Source of the DNA: Bacteroidota bacterium
GTDB taxonomy: Bacteria > Bacteroidota > Ignavibacteria > UBA10030 > UBA8401
DNA: 64,000 bases
Assembly (NCBI GenBank): GCA_021796215.1
Contig: JAJYOK010000014.1
Coordinates: 1 to 64,000 of the forward strand
Direction of reading: 5' to 3'
Shown here: positions 18,182 to 27,250 of the stretch, piece after piece
Position numbering within the stretch: position 1 is the stretch's first letter
Layout: the number at the start of each line of letters is the position of its first letter
Translations under genes and position numbers: made by a program
The notes under the pieces: generated by a model
What the model was told of the DNA's origin: nothing
Databases searched by the model: none
What the model saw: the letters and a program-made list of their open reading frames with translations, nothing else

Positions 18182-19540
18182 TCAGCCTTCGGCTGAAAAG
18201 TTTTCCAAATATTCAACGACGCGCTGGAGAAACATTCCGCCGAGCGCACCGTCAATGATCCGGTGATCATACGACATCGAGATGTACACCATAGAACGAA
18301 TCGCAATTGCATCGTCAATCACCACCGCTCGCTTTTTGATTGCGCCGACACCGAGGATCGCTACTTGCGGCTGATTGATGATCGGCGCACCGTACAAGTT
18401 CCCGAAAATTCCCGGATTGGTAATTGTGAACGTGCCGCCCTGCACTTCATCCGGCGTTAATTTTTTCATCCGTGCACGATTCGAAAGATCATTCACGGCA
18501 CGTGCAAGTCCGACAAGATTTTTACTGTCGGCATGTTTCACCACCGGAACAATAAGTCCGCTGTCGAGCGCGACCGCGACACCAATGTTAATGTCTTTTC
18601 GTACAATAATATTATCACCTTCAACCGACGAATTCAGCCACGGGTAGTCTTTCAGCGCTTTCACAATTGCTTCGACAAAAAACGGCGTGAACGTCAATTT
18701 GAATCCTTCACGCTGCTGAAAATTCGTTTTGTGACGTTCGCGGTACGCAACCATCTTCGAAACGTCTGCTTCCGTTACCGAACTGACGTGCGCCGATGTA
18801 TGAACGCTTCGCACCATGTGGTCGGCAATCGCTTTCCGCATGGTATCCATCTTGATAATTTCCACAGCACTTGAAGGCGCAGTCCCACGGGGATGTTCTG
18901 TCGGCTTTGAAACCGGAGACCCAAAGGGTTGTTCAACTTGATATGACGACGCTGTCCGCTGTTGATACGTTTGCTGTGTCGTTCCTTTTTTGCTTTGAAC
19001 GTAATTCAGAATATCATTTTTCGTCACACGGCCGTTCGCACCCGTGCCGGAAATGCGCTCTAACTCATTCATAGAAACATTTTCTGTGCGCGCAATGTTC
19101 AGCACAAGCGGAGAATAAAATTTGTCGGAAGTCGGCACTGATTCAACAGGCTCAGACTTGGCATCTGCTTGCAATGGCGGTTCACTGTGCGGCGAAGCGG
19201 CGCTTTGACCTGCTTCCGCCGGAGTTTCAACTTTCGAAGTCGTCGGTTCTGAGGACGACGCACGGGGCGTTGCCGCCCTCGCATCTGTCCCAAGGAGACT
19301 TCCGGTTTGAATACGTGCAATCACCGTATGAACATTGACAGTTTGATTTTCAGGAAACAACAACTCAGAAACAATGCCCTCTGCCGGCGACGGAATTTCA
19401 GAATCAACTTTGTCCGTACTGATCTCGAGAAGTGTTTCGTCCTTCTCAATTTTGTCGCCAATTTTTTTATGCCATTTGGTGATCGTTCCTTCGGCAATAC
19501 TCTCGCCCATTTGAGGCATGACAACGTCAACAAGTGCCAT
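18182..19540 (-). CDS. 2-oxoacid dehydrogenase E2 (probably branched-chain type)
   Basis: 452 aa. Lipoyl domain at residues 1-80 with PQMGESIAEGTITKWHKK and lipoylated Lys in STDKVDSEIP (~42). A long Ala/Ser/Pro/Glu linker follows, then a subunit-binding domain (~141-181, GANGRVTKNDIL), and the acyltransferase domain with DHRIIDGALGG (~426). The MGESI...TDKVDSEIPSP pattern is shared by E2s of branched-chain and 2-oxoglutarate complexes. The adjacent E1 pair argues for branched-chain 2-oxoacids. Downstream of E1alpha'-E1beta' on the same strand. Confidence 0.8.
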   Translation of the reverse strand: MALVDVVMPQMGESIAEGTITKWHKKIGDKIEKDETLLEISTDKVDSEIPSPAEGIVSELLFPENQTVNVHTVIARIQTGSLLGTDARAATPRASSSEPTTSKVETPAEAGQSAASPHSEPPLQADAKSEPVESVPTSDKFYSPLVLNIARTENVSMNELERISGTGANGRVTKNDILNYVQSKKGTTQQTYQQRTASSYQVEQPFGSPVSKPTEHPRGTAPSSAVEIIKMDTMRKAIADHMVRSVHTSAHVSSVTEADVSKMVAYRERHKTNFQQREGFKLTFTPFFVEAIVKALKDYPWLNSSVEGDNIIVRKDINIGVAVALDSGLIVPVVKHADSKNLVGLARAVNDLSNRARMKKLTPDEVQGGTFTITNPGIFGNLYGAPIINQPQVAILGVGAIKKRAVVIDDAIAIRSMVYISMSYDHRIIDGALGGMFLQRVVEYLENFSAEG

Positions 19541-19659
19541 AGTCGTCTCTCGTCAATTACTTATAGTTAATGTATCTGGTGCAAATCAAAACCGCTGGAT
19601 TATTGGTATTGATGGATATAGGATCACGTTGCATAATTTCATTGATCCAATAATCCATC

Positions 19660-20643
19660 CTAATATCTTGCCAACTCCTTCAACGCATTTACTACTTTTT
19701 CTTTGCTTGGAAGAAAAAACTCTTCCAACGTCGGGCTGTACGGCGTCGGTGTATCGATCGCAGCTAAACGTTTAATCGGCGCATCAAGATTCTGAAATGC
19801 AAACTCGGCAATCAACGCGGCAACTTCGGCGCCGATTCCGCCGGTAAGATTATCTTCATGCACAATCAGCACCTTTCCGGTTTTTCGGGCGGAAGCAAGA
19901 ATCGCTTCTTTGTCGAGCGGCACTAAACTTCGCAAGTCAAGAACTTCAACACTCGTGCCGTTTTCCTGTTGTAAAATTTCAGCGGCTTCAAGCGCTTGAT
20001 GAACGGTGCTGCCGTACGTGATCACGGAAATATCCGTTCCTTGGCGCTTCACATCTGCCTTGCCAATCTCAACAAGGTAATCGTCATCAGGCACTTCGCC
20101 TTTCACGTGACGATACAACCGCTTGTGTTCAAAATATAACACCGGATTTGCGTCACGAATTGCAGCCTTGATCAAACCTTTCGCATCATACGGCGTTGAC
20201 GGCGCAACAATTTTCAGTCCGGGTTGATGAAAAAACCACGCCTCCGGATTCCGCGAATGAAACGGCCCGCCATGAATACCGGCGCCCGACGGCAAACGCA
20301 CAACCATCGGCACCGGAATATTCCACCGGTAATGCGTCGTTGCCGCATTATTGACAAGCTGATTGAATCCGCATGTAACGAAATCGGAAAATTGCATTTC
20401 TGCCACCGGTTTCATTCCTGCCAGCGCGGCACCCACCGACGCACCAAGAATTGCCGACTCGGCAAGAACTGTGTCAACAACTCGATCTTCACCGAAGTGC
20501 TGCAAAAATCCTTTCGTCGCTTTGAATGCACCGCCGAACCCGCCGATATCTTCGCCAAGAAGAAACACAGCCGGGTCGCGCTCCATTTCTTCCCACATGC
20601 CTTTGCTGATTGCTTCGATGTATGTTAAGAGTTTCGAATTCAA
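19660..20643 (-). CDS. 2-oxoacid dehydrogenase E1 beta subunit (branched-chain-like)
   Basis: 327 aa. FLLGEDIGGFGGAFKATKGF (~25-44), PSGAGIHGGPFHSRNPE (~118-134) and the C-terminal LIVHEDNLTGGIGAEVAA (~262-279) are the pattern of branched-chain or acetoin E1 beta subunits. The start is TTG at 20643 with GGAG about nine bases upstream; no in-frame ATG is available without losing the conserved N-terminus. Five bp after the E1 alpha' stop, so translation is probably coupled. Confidence 0.82.
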   Translation of the reverse strand: MNSKLLTYIEAISKGMWEEMERDPAVFLLGEDIGGFGGAFKATKGFLQHFGEDRVVDTVLAESAILGASVGAALAGMKPVAEMQFSDFVTCGFNQLVNNAATTHYRWNIPVPMVVRLPSGAGIHGGPFHSRNPEAWFFHQPGLKIVAPSTPYDAKGLIKAAIRDANPVLYFEHKRLYRHVKGEVPDDDYLVEIGKADVKRQGTDISVITYGSTVHQALEAAEILQQENGTSVEVLDLRSLVPLDKEAILASARKTGKVLIVHEDNLTGGIGAEVAALIAEFAFQNLDAPIKRLAAIDTPTPYSPTLEEFFLPSKEKVVNALKELARY

Positions 20644-20648
20644 AGCAT

Positions 20649-21686
20649 TTACTCCGCAAAAACGCCTGCCGCCGCTTCTTCTGCGGACGGATAAGAGTTT
20701 GCAAGCGCAAAGCGAACTGCGTCATCAAGCTCATCGGCAATTTTCTTTTCGTATTCCGATTTGATCGACGGCGTTAAAATCTTTTTACCAAGAAGAAGTT
20801 TCTCGGTGTTTACCAGCGGATCTTTCTTCTTCCATTCTTCGAGCAATTTTTTCGGAACATATTCTGCACCGTCGTGTGCCGAATGACCGTGCATGCGCAT
20901 CGTTACCGATTCGATGAGCGTCGGTCCGTCTCCTCTTCGCGCGCGCGCAACTGCTTCCGAACACACGCGATAGACTTCATCAACACTTGTTCCGTCAATC
21001 GTGAAGCCAGGAATTCCGTATCCAACAGCGCGATCTGACAATCGTTCAACAATGAATTGTTTCGCGATCGGTGTCGAATATGCGAACTGATTATTTTCGA
21101 TGATCAACACCAACGGCAATTTCATTACGGAGGCCATTGCAAGCGATTCATGAAAATCGCCGACATTGCTTCCACCATCGCCGATATATGTCATCACCAC
21201 AGATTTTTCTTTCTTCAATTTGCTTGCAAGCGCGACGCCAGCCGCAACGGGAATCATTGCGGCAAGATGACTGATGTTGCCGTAAATTTTGAGCGATGGA
21301 TCGGCATAATGCCCGGTACCATCACGACCGCGTGTCAAACTGTCCGCTCGTCCGAGATGCTGCAGCATCAAATTTCGAACGGACTGTCCTTTCGCAAAAT
21401 GTGCGCCCAAATCGCGGTGCATCGGAAAAAGATAATCTTCCTTCTTCAAACAAAACGCGCTGCCCACTGACGTTGCCTCATTGCCGTTGCCGGTGTACGC
21501 ACCACCGACAATTTTTCCCTGCCGATACAAATTCAAAATCGCTTCTTCGAACTCGCGCGTCAGGCGCATGAAATAATAGAGACGAAGATATTGTTCTTTC
21601 GAAAGCGTTTTAAGAACGCCATTCGACTTCTTTATTGTCTTCGGTAAATACCTTGAAATAATTTTCTTCTTTAATGCAACAGCCAT
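20649..21686 (-). CDS. 2-oxoacid dehydrogenase E1 alpha subunit (branched-chain-like)
   Basis: 345 aa. ThDP-dependent alpha subunit: MHRDLGAHFAKG (~95-106), the cofactor motif YIGDGGSNVGDFHESLAMA (~167-185) with intact GDG, ENNQFAYSTP (~197-206) and HGHSAHDGAEYVP. The last replaces the SDP...YRTKEE of PdhA, so the substrate is probably not pyruvate. Branched-chain 2-oxoacids are the favoured guess; acetoin is possible. Confidence 0.82.
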   Translation of the reverse strand: MAVALKKKIISRYLPKTIKKSNGVLKTLSKEQYLRLYYFMRLTREFEEAILNLYRQGKIVGGAYTGNGNEATSVGSAFCLKKEDYLFPMHRDLGAHFAKGQSVRNLMLQHLGRADSLTRGRDGTGHYADPSLKIYGNISHLAAMIPVAAGVALASKLKKEKSVVMTYIGDGGSNVGDFHESLAMASVMKLPLVLIIENNQFAYSTPIAKQFIVERLSDRAVGYGIPGFTIDGTSVDEVYRVCSEAVARARRGDGPTLIESVTMRMHGHSAHDGAEYVPKKLLEEWKKKDPLVNTEKLLLGKKILTPSIKSEYEKKIADELDDAVRFALANSYPSAEEAAAGVFAE

Positions 21687-21749
21687 AGGATCATTTTTTC
21701 CACGGTGAATAACATTTATTAACTCACGTTACACATGGGAAAAGCTCAC

Positions 21750-21863
21750 CTAAAAAAGTAAGTTCGTCATGGTACGCTTTAGCGTACCATCCATACTTAG
21801 ATTCCCACCTTCGCGGGAATGACGTTACTCTGGTTTTGATTTTCAAAATAATCTTTTTGCGTA
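21750..21863. repeat. Interspersed repeat, copy 1
   Basis: A ~114-bp intergenic element matching a second copy at 40733-40864. Shared blocks include AAGTTCGTCATGGTAC, ACCATCCATA and GCGGGAATGAC, then a TTTTGATT-rich tail. Inside are a palindrome GGTACGCTTTAGCGTACC and a TTCCCACC...GCGGGAA hairpin. One end reads ATGTTACGCAAA on the minus strand, the same end motif as the MITE-like elements at 27977 and 51053. It lies between the fused E1 and E1 alpha' genes. Confidence 0.75.
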
Positions 21864-21873
21864 ACATGACTTA

Positions 21874-23979
21874 TTAAAATTCTGCCAGCTTCTTCAACGC
21901 CGCGGTGATGGTGCTTTCCTGCGGCAGCATTGCGCTTTCAAGAGCTGGCGCGTACGGAACCGGCGTATCGAGTGCTGCAACGCGAACCACCGGAGCGTCA
22001 AGCGATTGAAAACATTCTTCAGCAATTGTCGAAGCAATTTCAGCGCCAAAGCCCCCCGTGCGCGTATCTTCATGCGCGACCAAAACTTTTCCGGTCTTGC
22101 GGACAGAATTCAGCACCGTTTCTTTGTCCCACGGAATAATTGTGCGAAGGTCAATCACTTCAACACTTGCGCCTAACTTTTCTAATTTCGCCGCTGCCTC
22201 AAGCGAACGCTGCACAAGCATTCCCCACGTTACAACTGTGATGTCGCTCCCTTCGCGTTTAACTTTTGCAAGCCCGAACGGCAAACAATAATCATTGCCC
22301 GGCTCCGGACTTGAAGCAAACGATTGGCGATACAAACCTTTGTGCTCGCAGAACAAAACCGGATTGTCCTCACGGCACGCAGTTTTCAGCAAACCCTTTG
22401 CATCCGCCGCGTTCGACGGGAACGCAATCCACAAGCCCGGCATGTGTGCAAAGAAACTTTCAATTGATTGGCTGTGATACAATCCTCCGCGAATGTAACC
22501 GCCGACCGCAACGCGGATCACAGCGGGACATGAAAAATTTCCGTCAGAGCGATAACGCAGAGTAACAAGCTCATCGCGGAATTGCATGAACGAGGGCCAA
22601 ATGTAATCGCCAAATTGAACTTCCACCACCGGTTTGAAACCGCGGACTGCAAGCCCGATTGCCGTACCGACAATGCTCGCTTCTGCAAGCGGGGAATTGA
22701 AGCATCGCTTCCATCCGAACGCCTCTGTCAATCCTTTCGTTGCGGTAAACACGCCGCCTTTACTTCCGCCGACATCTTCGCCGTACACAATGATCTTTGG
22801 ATTGGCACGCATCTCTTCATGCAGCGCATGATTGACGGCATCAACTATGACAATATTTTGCCCGTTGTGCGCGGGCTCGACAAATCCTTCTTTGGGAACA
22901 TTGATGACCGGAGAATAAACATTTCGCTCAACAGTGTCCGCTGTCGGTTGAACTTGCGCTTCAGCTTTATCTGCTGCTTCACCGATTTCTTTTTTGATTT
23001 CACTTTTCAGCGCATCAATTTCTTTTTTCGAAATGATGCCGGAATCAATCAACAGCTTTTCCATTTTCGGAAGCGGATCATGGCGGCGGTCGTCCTCGAT
23101 TTCCTGCGGCGTGCGGTACTTGCGCGGGTCGTCGGAAGACGAATGCGGGAAGAGACGAACGACGTCCGCTTCGATCAAACACGGGCCGTTTCTTTTGCGG
23201 GTATACTCCACTGCTTCTTTCGCGGCACGATACGATTCCAAAAAATCTGTACCATCAATGTGCAGACGAAGAAGATTCGGATATCCTTTCATCAACTCCG
23301 CAACCGAGCCGCCTGCTATTTGATCTTTTACGGGGACTGAAATTGCGTACTTATTATTTTGAATCAAAAAAATGACCGGAAATTTTTCGCGCGACGACCA
23401 ATTTAACGCTTCACTGAATTCGCCTTCGCTCGTCGCTCCTTCGCCCGAAGAAACGTACACCACTTCATCATTCCCTTCAAGTACGGCGCCCATTGCAGTG
23501 CCGACTGCCTGAAGAAATTGTGTCCCCGTCGGACTTGACTGCGCAGGAATGCGGAGTTTTTTGTTCCCGTAATGCGACGGCATTTGTCTTCCGTTGGAAC
23601 TTGGTCCGCCAACACGGTTCATTGATTCAAGAAAAATTTCGTACGGAGTGGAACCATATTGAAGCGCAAAGGCAAGATCGCGGTAATACGGATACGCCCA
23701 GTCATAACCGGAACGCATTGCCATCGCAGTTGCAACCTGACACGCTTCGTGTCCGGGCCCGCTGATATGAAAAAGCACTTTGCCTTGCTTTAACATATTC
23801 ATTGATTTTTCATCAATGCCGCGCGCAAGTGACATGATGCGAAATGCATGAACAAGCTGCTCTTCAGTCAAGGTTCCTTTGTACAAATTTTCCGAACGAT
23901 GCGTTCCGCTTGAAAATCCCTTTGGGACACTTGTCGGCGGAGAACTTTTGTGCACTGCCGTTGTTTCTTTTCGCGTCAT
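21874..23979 (-). CDS. Fused 2-oxoacid dehydrogenase E1 alpha/beta
   Basis: About 701 aa. An E1 alpha domain (residues ~25-345; ThDP region VYVSSGEGATSEGEFSEALN, NNKYAISVP) is joined by a short linker to an E1 beta domain (~365-701; VYGEDVGGSKGGVFTATKG, GGYIRGGLYHSQSIES). This single-chain form is common in Bacteroidota and usually annotated as branched-chain dehydrogenase E1. No E2 gene is paired with it, so it must use one of the two E2s in the locus or one elsewhere. ATG 23979 overlaps the lipB stop (ATGA); ATG 23991 in the same frame is possible. Confidence 0.85.
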   Translation of the reverse strand: MTRKETTAVHKSSPPTSVPKGFSSGTHRSENLYKGTLTEEQLVHAFRIMSLARGIDEKSMNMLKQGKVLFHISGPGHEACQVATAMAMRSGYDWAYPYYRDLAFALQYGSTPYEIFLESMNRVGGPSSNGRQMPSHYGNKKLRIPAQSSPTGTQFLQAVGTAMGAVLEGNDEVVYVSSGEGATSEGEFSEALNWSSREKFPVIFLIQNNKYAISVPVKDQIAGGSVAELMKGYPNLLRLHIDGTDFLESYRAAKEAVEYTRKRNGPCLIEADVVRLFPHSSSDDPRKYRTPQEIEDDRRHDPLPKMEKLLIDSGIISKKEIDALKSEIKKEIGEAADKAEAQVQPTADTVERNVYSPVINVPKEGFVEPAHNGQNIVIVDAVNHALHEEMRANPKIIVYGEDVGGSKGGVFTATKGLTEAFGWKRCFNSPLAEASIVGTAIGLAVRGFKPVVEVQFGDYIWPSFMQFRDELVTLRYRSDGNFSCPAVIRVAVGGYIRGGLYHSQSIESFFAHMPGLWIAFPSNAADAKGLLKTACREDNPVLFCEHKGLYRQSFASSPEPGNDYCLPFGLAKVKREGSDITVVTWGMLVQRSLEAAAKLEKLGASVEVIDLRTIIPWDKETVLNSVRKTGKVLVAHEDTRTGGFGAEIASTIAEECFQSLDAPVVRVAALDTPVPYAPALESAMLPQESTITAALKKLAEF

Positions 23980-24722
23980 GTAGAAATCCATCCCTTCGGG
24001 AAAAGCTTCTCTTCAGTCGAAAACATTTCATAAAGCTCTTCTAAGCTGCATTGCACAATTTCTGCGCCGAATACTTTTCCAAAATGATGAGCAATGAGTT
24101 TTTCTGCTTCTTCTAACAAATCCGGATGGAGTCTGCCTTCGAGGCGTTCTACATCGTGCAGAATTTGCTGAAGCGACGTCACCCCCTTGTGAAAAATTCC
24201 GCATGGAATAATTCGATCAAAATATGACAGATCGGTTGAAACGTTGAATGCAAATCCGTGCATCGTTACCCAGCGGCTCACTTTCACACCGATGGCGGCA
24301 ATCTTTTCATTCTTCACCCACACTCCGGTATAACCATCCGAACGCTCGGCATGAATGCCGTAATCGTTCAACACGCGGATAAGCACTTCTTCAATATCGC
24401 GGAGATAGCGATGGATGTCGTGATAATAATTTGAAAGATCGAGAATCGGATAGCCGACAATTTGCCCCGGACCATGAAACGTTACATCGCCGCCGCGGTC
24501 AATATGAAATAGCTCAATCTTCTTCTCGCGAAGCTCATCATCGTTCGCCAAAACGTGATTGCCGTCGGCGCCTTTGCCGAGCGTGTATACCGGCTCATGC
24601 TCTGTAAAAAGAAGAACGTCGGAGATATTTTTCCCTAAACGAGCGGAGAAAATCTTCCTCTGCAATTCCCATGCATCGGCGTAGCGTGTTCTTCCGATAT
24701 TGACTGTAAGAATTGTGTTCAT
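23976..24722 (-). CDS. lipB: Octanoyltransferase
   Basis: 248 aa. Transfers octanoate from acyl carrier protein to lipoyl-domain lysines. RGGDVTFHGPGQIVGYPI (~78-95) is the family signature. IAAIGVKVSRW carries the catalytic Lys and IIPCGI the catalytic Cys. ATG 24722 overlaps the lpdA stop by one base (TGATG), so a TTG at 24725 is not needed. It overlaps or abuts the fused E1 downstream, indicating a tightly coupled operon. Confidence 0.95.
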   Translation of the reverse strand: MNTILTVNIGRTRYADAWELQRKIFSARLGKNISDVLLFTEHEPVYTLGKGADGNHVLANDDELREKKIELFHIDRGGDVTFHGPGQIVGYPILDLSNYYHDIHRYLRDIEEVLIRVLNDYGIHAERSDGYTGVWVKNEKIAAIGVKVSRWVTMHGFAFNVSTDLSYFDRIIPCGIFHKGVTSLQQILHDVERLEGRLHPDLLEEAEKLIAHHFGKVFGAEIVQCSLEELYEMFSTEEKLFPKGWIST

Positions 24723-26113
24723 CAAATATTCAATGCTCGTCCGTATGCATCAAGTGCAGCTTCACCGATACCTTCGGTCAATGTCGGATGAGCGTGAATT
24801 GTTTCGTGAATTTGGTCGGCGGTTGTTTCAAGCGTGCGGGCAATTGCTAACTCGGCGATCATTTCCGTTGCTTCGGAGCCGATAATATGCGCGCCCAACA
24901 ATTCGCCGTACTTCGCATCAAAAATCAACTTCACAAATCCTTCAGTTTCATTGATAGCAAGTGCTTTGCCGTGTGAACGAAACGGGTAACGGCCGATCTT
25001 CAGCTCAAATCCTTTTTCGCGCGCTTTTTCTTCCGTCAATCCGACGCTGGCGACTTGCGGCTGACAGTACGTGCAGCCCGGAATATTGTCATAATTCACC
25101 GGCTGCGGATTTTTTCCGGCAATCGCTTCAACGCACACAATGCCTTCCGCCGATGCAACATGAGCAAGCCACGGCGGACCGTTCACATCGCCGATTGCGT
25201 AAATGCCGTCAACATTTGTTTTATAATTCTGATCAACCTTGATGAAAGATTTTTCAATCTTTACTCCGAGCGCTTCAAGCCCGAGATTTTCAACATTCCC
25301 CTGCACACCGACCGCAACGAGCGCAATCTCGGCTTTCAAATCTTTCTTGCCATCTTTATTGCTGATGGTAACCGTTACTTCCTTTCCCGCATTCACGCCT
25401 TCGACTTTCGTTTCCGTTAAAACTTCGGTGCCGGATTTGGTGAATGCGCGTGCAAGAGTTTTCGTCACTTCGCGGTCTTCAATCGGCAGAATGCTCGGCA
25501 TCATTTCGATCAACGTCACCTTCGTGCCGTACGCATTATAGAAATATGCAAACTCGCATCCGATTGCACCGGCGCCGATGATGACCATGCTCTTCGGTGC
25601 CTCAGGAAGAATCATCGCCTCTGTGCTCGTAATTACTTTCTTTCTGTCAATCGGAATTGTCGGGAACGAGCGCGGACGCGTGCCCGTTGCAACGATGATG
25701 TGCTTCGCGTTGATCTTATCAGTTTTCCCGGACTGAGCAATCTCAACAACATTTTTGGAAACAATCTTTGCCGTTCCCGCCAGATAATCAACTTTATTCT
25801 TCTTAAAAAGAAACTCAATTCCCTTTGACGATTTCGCGGCGATATCGCGGCTGCGCTTTACTGCTTTTGAAAAATCCGCCTTGAGATTGCTGAATGAAAA
25901 TCCAAAATCGTCGGCGTGGCGAAGCAGATTGTAAATTTCTGCATTTTTTAATAGTGCTTTTGTCGGAATGCAGCCCCAGTTCAAACAAATGCCGCCGAGC
26001 TTATCTTTTTCAACGACAAGAGTTTTTAAGCCAAGCTGTCCGGCGCGAATTCCCGCAATGTAGCCGCCGGGACCGCCTCCAATGATAACAACGTCGTATT
26101 GTTTGTCTGCCAT
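24722..26113 (-). CDS. lpdA: Dihydrolipoyl dehydrogenase (E3)
   Basis: 463 aa. FAD/NAD flavoprotein that reoxidises dihydrolipoyl groups. FAD-binding GGGPGGYIAGIRAGQLG (~12-28), redox-active disulfide GGICLNWGCIPTKA (~40-53), NAD-binding GAGAIGCEFAYFY, and C-terminal catalytic HAHPTLTEG. It is the only E3 in the window and first gene of the lipoate locus, so it probably serves all three E1 systems. The ATG follows AAGGGATTTTCAAT, inside a TCCCGAAGGGA palindrome. See the leader features upstream. Confidence 0.97.
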   Translation of the reverse strand: MADKQYDVVIIGGGPGGYIAGIRAGQLGLKTLVVEKDKLGGICLNWGCIPTKALLKNAEIYNLLRHADDFGFSFSNLKADFSKAVKRSRDIAAKSSKGIEFLFKKNKVDYLAGTAKIVSKNVVEIAQSGKTDKINAKHIIVATGTRPRSFPTIPIDRKKVITSTEAMILPEAPKSMVIIGAGAIGCEFAYFYNAYGTKVTLIEMMPSILPIEDREVTKTLARAFTKSGTEVLTETKVEGVNAGKEVTVTISNKDGKKDLKAEIALVAVGVQGNVENLGLEALGVKIEKSFIKVDQNYKTNVDGIYAIGDVNGPPWLAHVASAEGIVCVEAIAGKNPQPVNYDNIPGCTYCQPQVASVGLTEEKAREKGFELKIGRYPFRSHGKALAINETEGFVKLIFDAKYGELLGAHIIGSEATEMIAELAIARTLETTADQIHETIHAHPTLTEGIGEAALDAYGRALNI

Positions 26114-26142
26114 ATTGAAAATCCCTTCGGGAGTGTACTCTT

Positions 26143-26177
26143 AAAAAAACAAAAAGAGGGAAGAACAATTCCCTCTT
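26143..26177 (-). terminator. Terminator or attenuator in the lpdA leader
   Basis: Minus strand AAGAGGGAA (26169-26177), 6-nt loop, TTCCCTCTT (26154-26162), then TTTGTTTTTTT. A strong intrinsic terminator 150 bp after the fmt stop and 30 bp before lpdA. The only promoter-like sequence in the gap lies upstream of it (26284-26312), so lpdA transcripts would have to pass it. This makes attenuation plausible; it may also simply end fmt transcripts. Confidence 0.8.
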
Positions 26178-26183
26178 CGTAGT

Positions 26184-26237
26184 TCACAGCATATATAAAA
26201 CGATGACTAGAAATATACAGAAAGCGTAACTTTCCAT
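26184..26237 (-). CDS. Candidate leader peptide, 17 aa, branched-chain rich
   Basis: ATG at 26237 to TGA at 26184 encodes MESYAFCIFLVIVLYML. Six of its residues 8-13 region are Ile, Leu or Val (I, F, L, V, I, V, L in order), and the stop lies six bases before the terminator stem. The downstream locus includes branched-chain-like dehydrogenases, so ribosome-mediated attenuation is imaginable. No clear ribosome-binding site is present, no antiterminator pairing was found by eye, and short hydrophobic ORFs arise by chance. Confidence 0.25.
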   Translation of the reverse strand: MESYAFCIFLVIVLYML

Positions 26238-26283
26238 TGAAATGCTCTATATCTTAGCTGAAACGTGTGAAAAAGGCTTGGAA

Positions 26284-26312
26284 AATATAGTCAAACTGGG
26301 AAAAAAAGTCAA
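26284..26312 (-). promoter_or_regulatory. Candidate promoter of the lpdA locus
   Basis: Minus strand TTGACT (26307-26312), 17 bp, TATATT (26284-26289), beginning 15 bp after the fmt stop. One of the best promoter matches in the window. A transcript from here would have a leader of about 165 nt containing the candidate leader peptide and the terminator hairpin. Confidence 0.55.
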
Positions 26313-26326
26313 TGTAACCACGTATC

Positions 26327-27250
26327 TCAATCGAGCACAACGCCGGCCGAAAAACGATAACCTCTGAGAAACTCAGCAACGGACATTCTCTTTTTCCCTT
26401 CCTGCTGAAGTTCAAGAATTTGGACTGCGCCGTCGCTGCTGCCGACATAAAGCGCTGAACCATCAACCAAAACTTCTCCAGCCTTCATTGAATGCTGCAT
26501 CGCTGTAATTTGACTCCGGTAAATTTTCAATTGTTTTCCGTCATGTGTTGTCCACGCGGTCGGGTACGGCGAAAGTCCGCGAATGAAATTGTGTATCTCT
26601 CTCGATGACTTTTCCCATTGAATCCGGCAGCCGTCTTTGAATATTTTCGGAGCTGGCGAAGCAAGTGTGTCATTTTGTGAACGCGGGTTCGCTTTACCGA
26701 GTTCAATCAATCGCACTGTTTGCAGAACAATTTCAGCGCCGACATCGGCAAGAACATCGTGCAATTCTCCGGCAGTCATCGTTTCTCCAATCGCAACGCG
26801 CGCCTGCAAAATGATAGTGCCGGTATCAACTGCTTCCTGTAAAAAAAATGTGGTAACGCCGGATTCTTTTTCGCCGTTGATGATCGCCCAATTGATCGGC
26901 GCGGCGCCACGGTATTTGGGCAGAAGCGAAGCGTGAAGATTGAATGCGCCTTTTGCCGGAATGGAAAAAACTTCTTTCGGAAGAATGCGAAACGCAACGA
27001 CGACAAAAAGGTCAGGCTGAATTTGTTGAAGCGAGGAAATGAACGACGGCTCTTTCAGCGATGCAGGCTGCAGCACCGGCAGTGAATGCTTCACGGAAAA
27101 TTCTTTTACCGGCGTAAATGAAACTTGCTGCCCGCGTCCGCGCGGCTTATCCGGCGCAGTCACTACCGCCGCAACATCATACTGATTTTTGAGAAGGATT
27201 TCCAGACTTGGAATGGCAAAGTCGGGAGTCCCCATAAATATTATTTTCAT
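26327..27250 (-). CDS. fmt: Methionyl-tRNA formyltransferase
   Basis: 307 aa. Formylates initiator Met-tRNA using 10-formyl-THF. MGTPDFAIPSLEILL at the N-terminus, HASLLPKYRGAAPINWAIING (~108-128, including the HxSLLPxxRG catalytic block) and GVTTFFLQEAVDTG. C-terminal OB-like domain from ~205 (FIRGLSPYPTAW). Follows def in transcription order with 135 bp between them, the normal partner arrangement. Confidence 0.97.
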   Translation of the reverse strand: MKIIFMGTPDFAIPSLEILLKNQYDVAAVVTAPDKPRGRGQQVSFTPVKEFSVKHSLPVLQPASLKEPSFISSLQQIQPDLFVVVAFRILPKEVFSIPAKGAFNLHASLLPKYRGAAPINWAIINGEKESGVTTFFLQEAVDTGTIILQARVAIGETMTAGELHDVLADVGAEIVLQTVRLIELGKANPRSQNDTLASPAPKIFKDGCRIQWEKSSREIHNFIRGLSPYPTAWTTHDGKQLKIYRSQITAMQHSMKAGEVLVDGSALYVGSSDGAVQILELQQEGKKRMSVAEFLRGYRFSAGVVLD

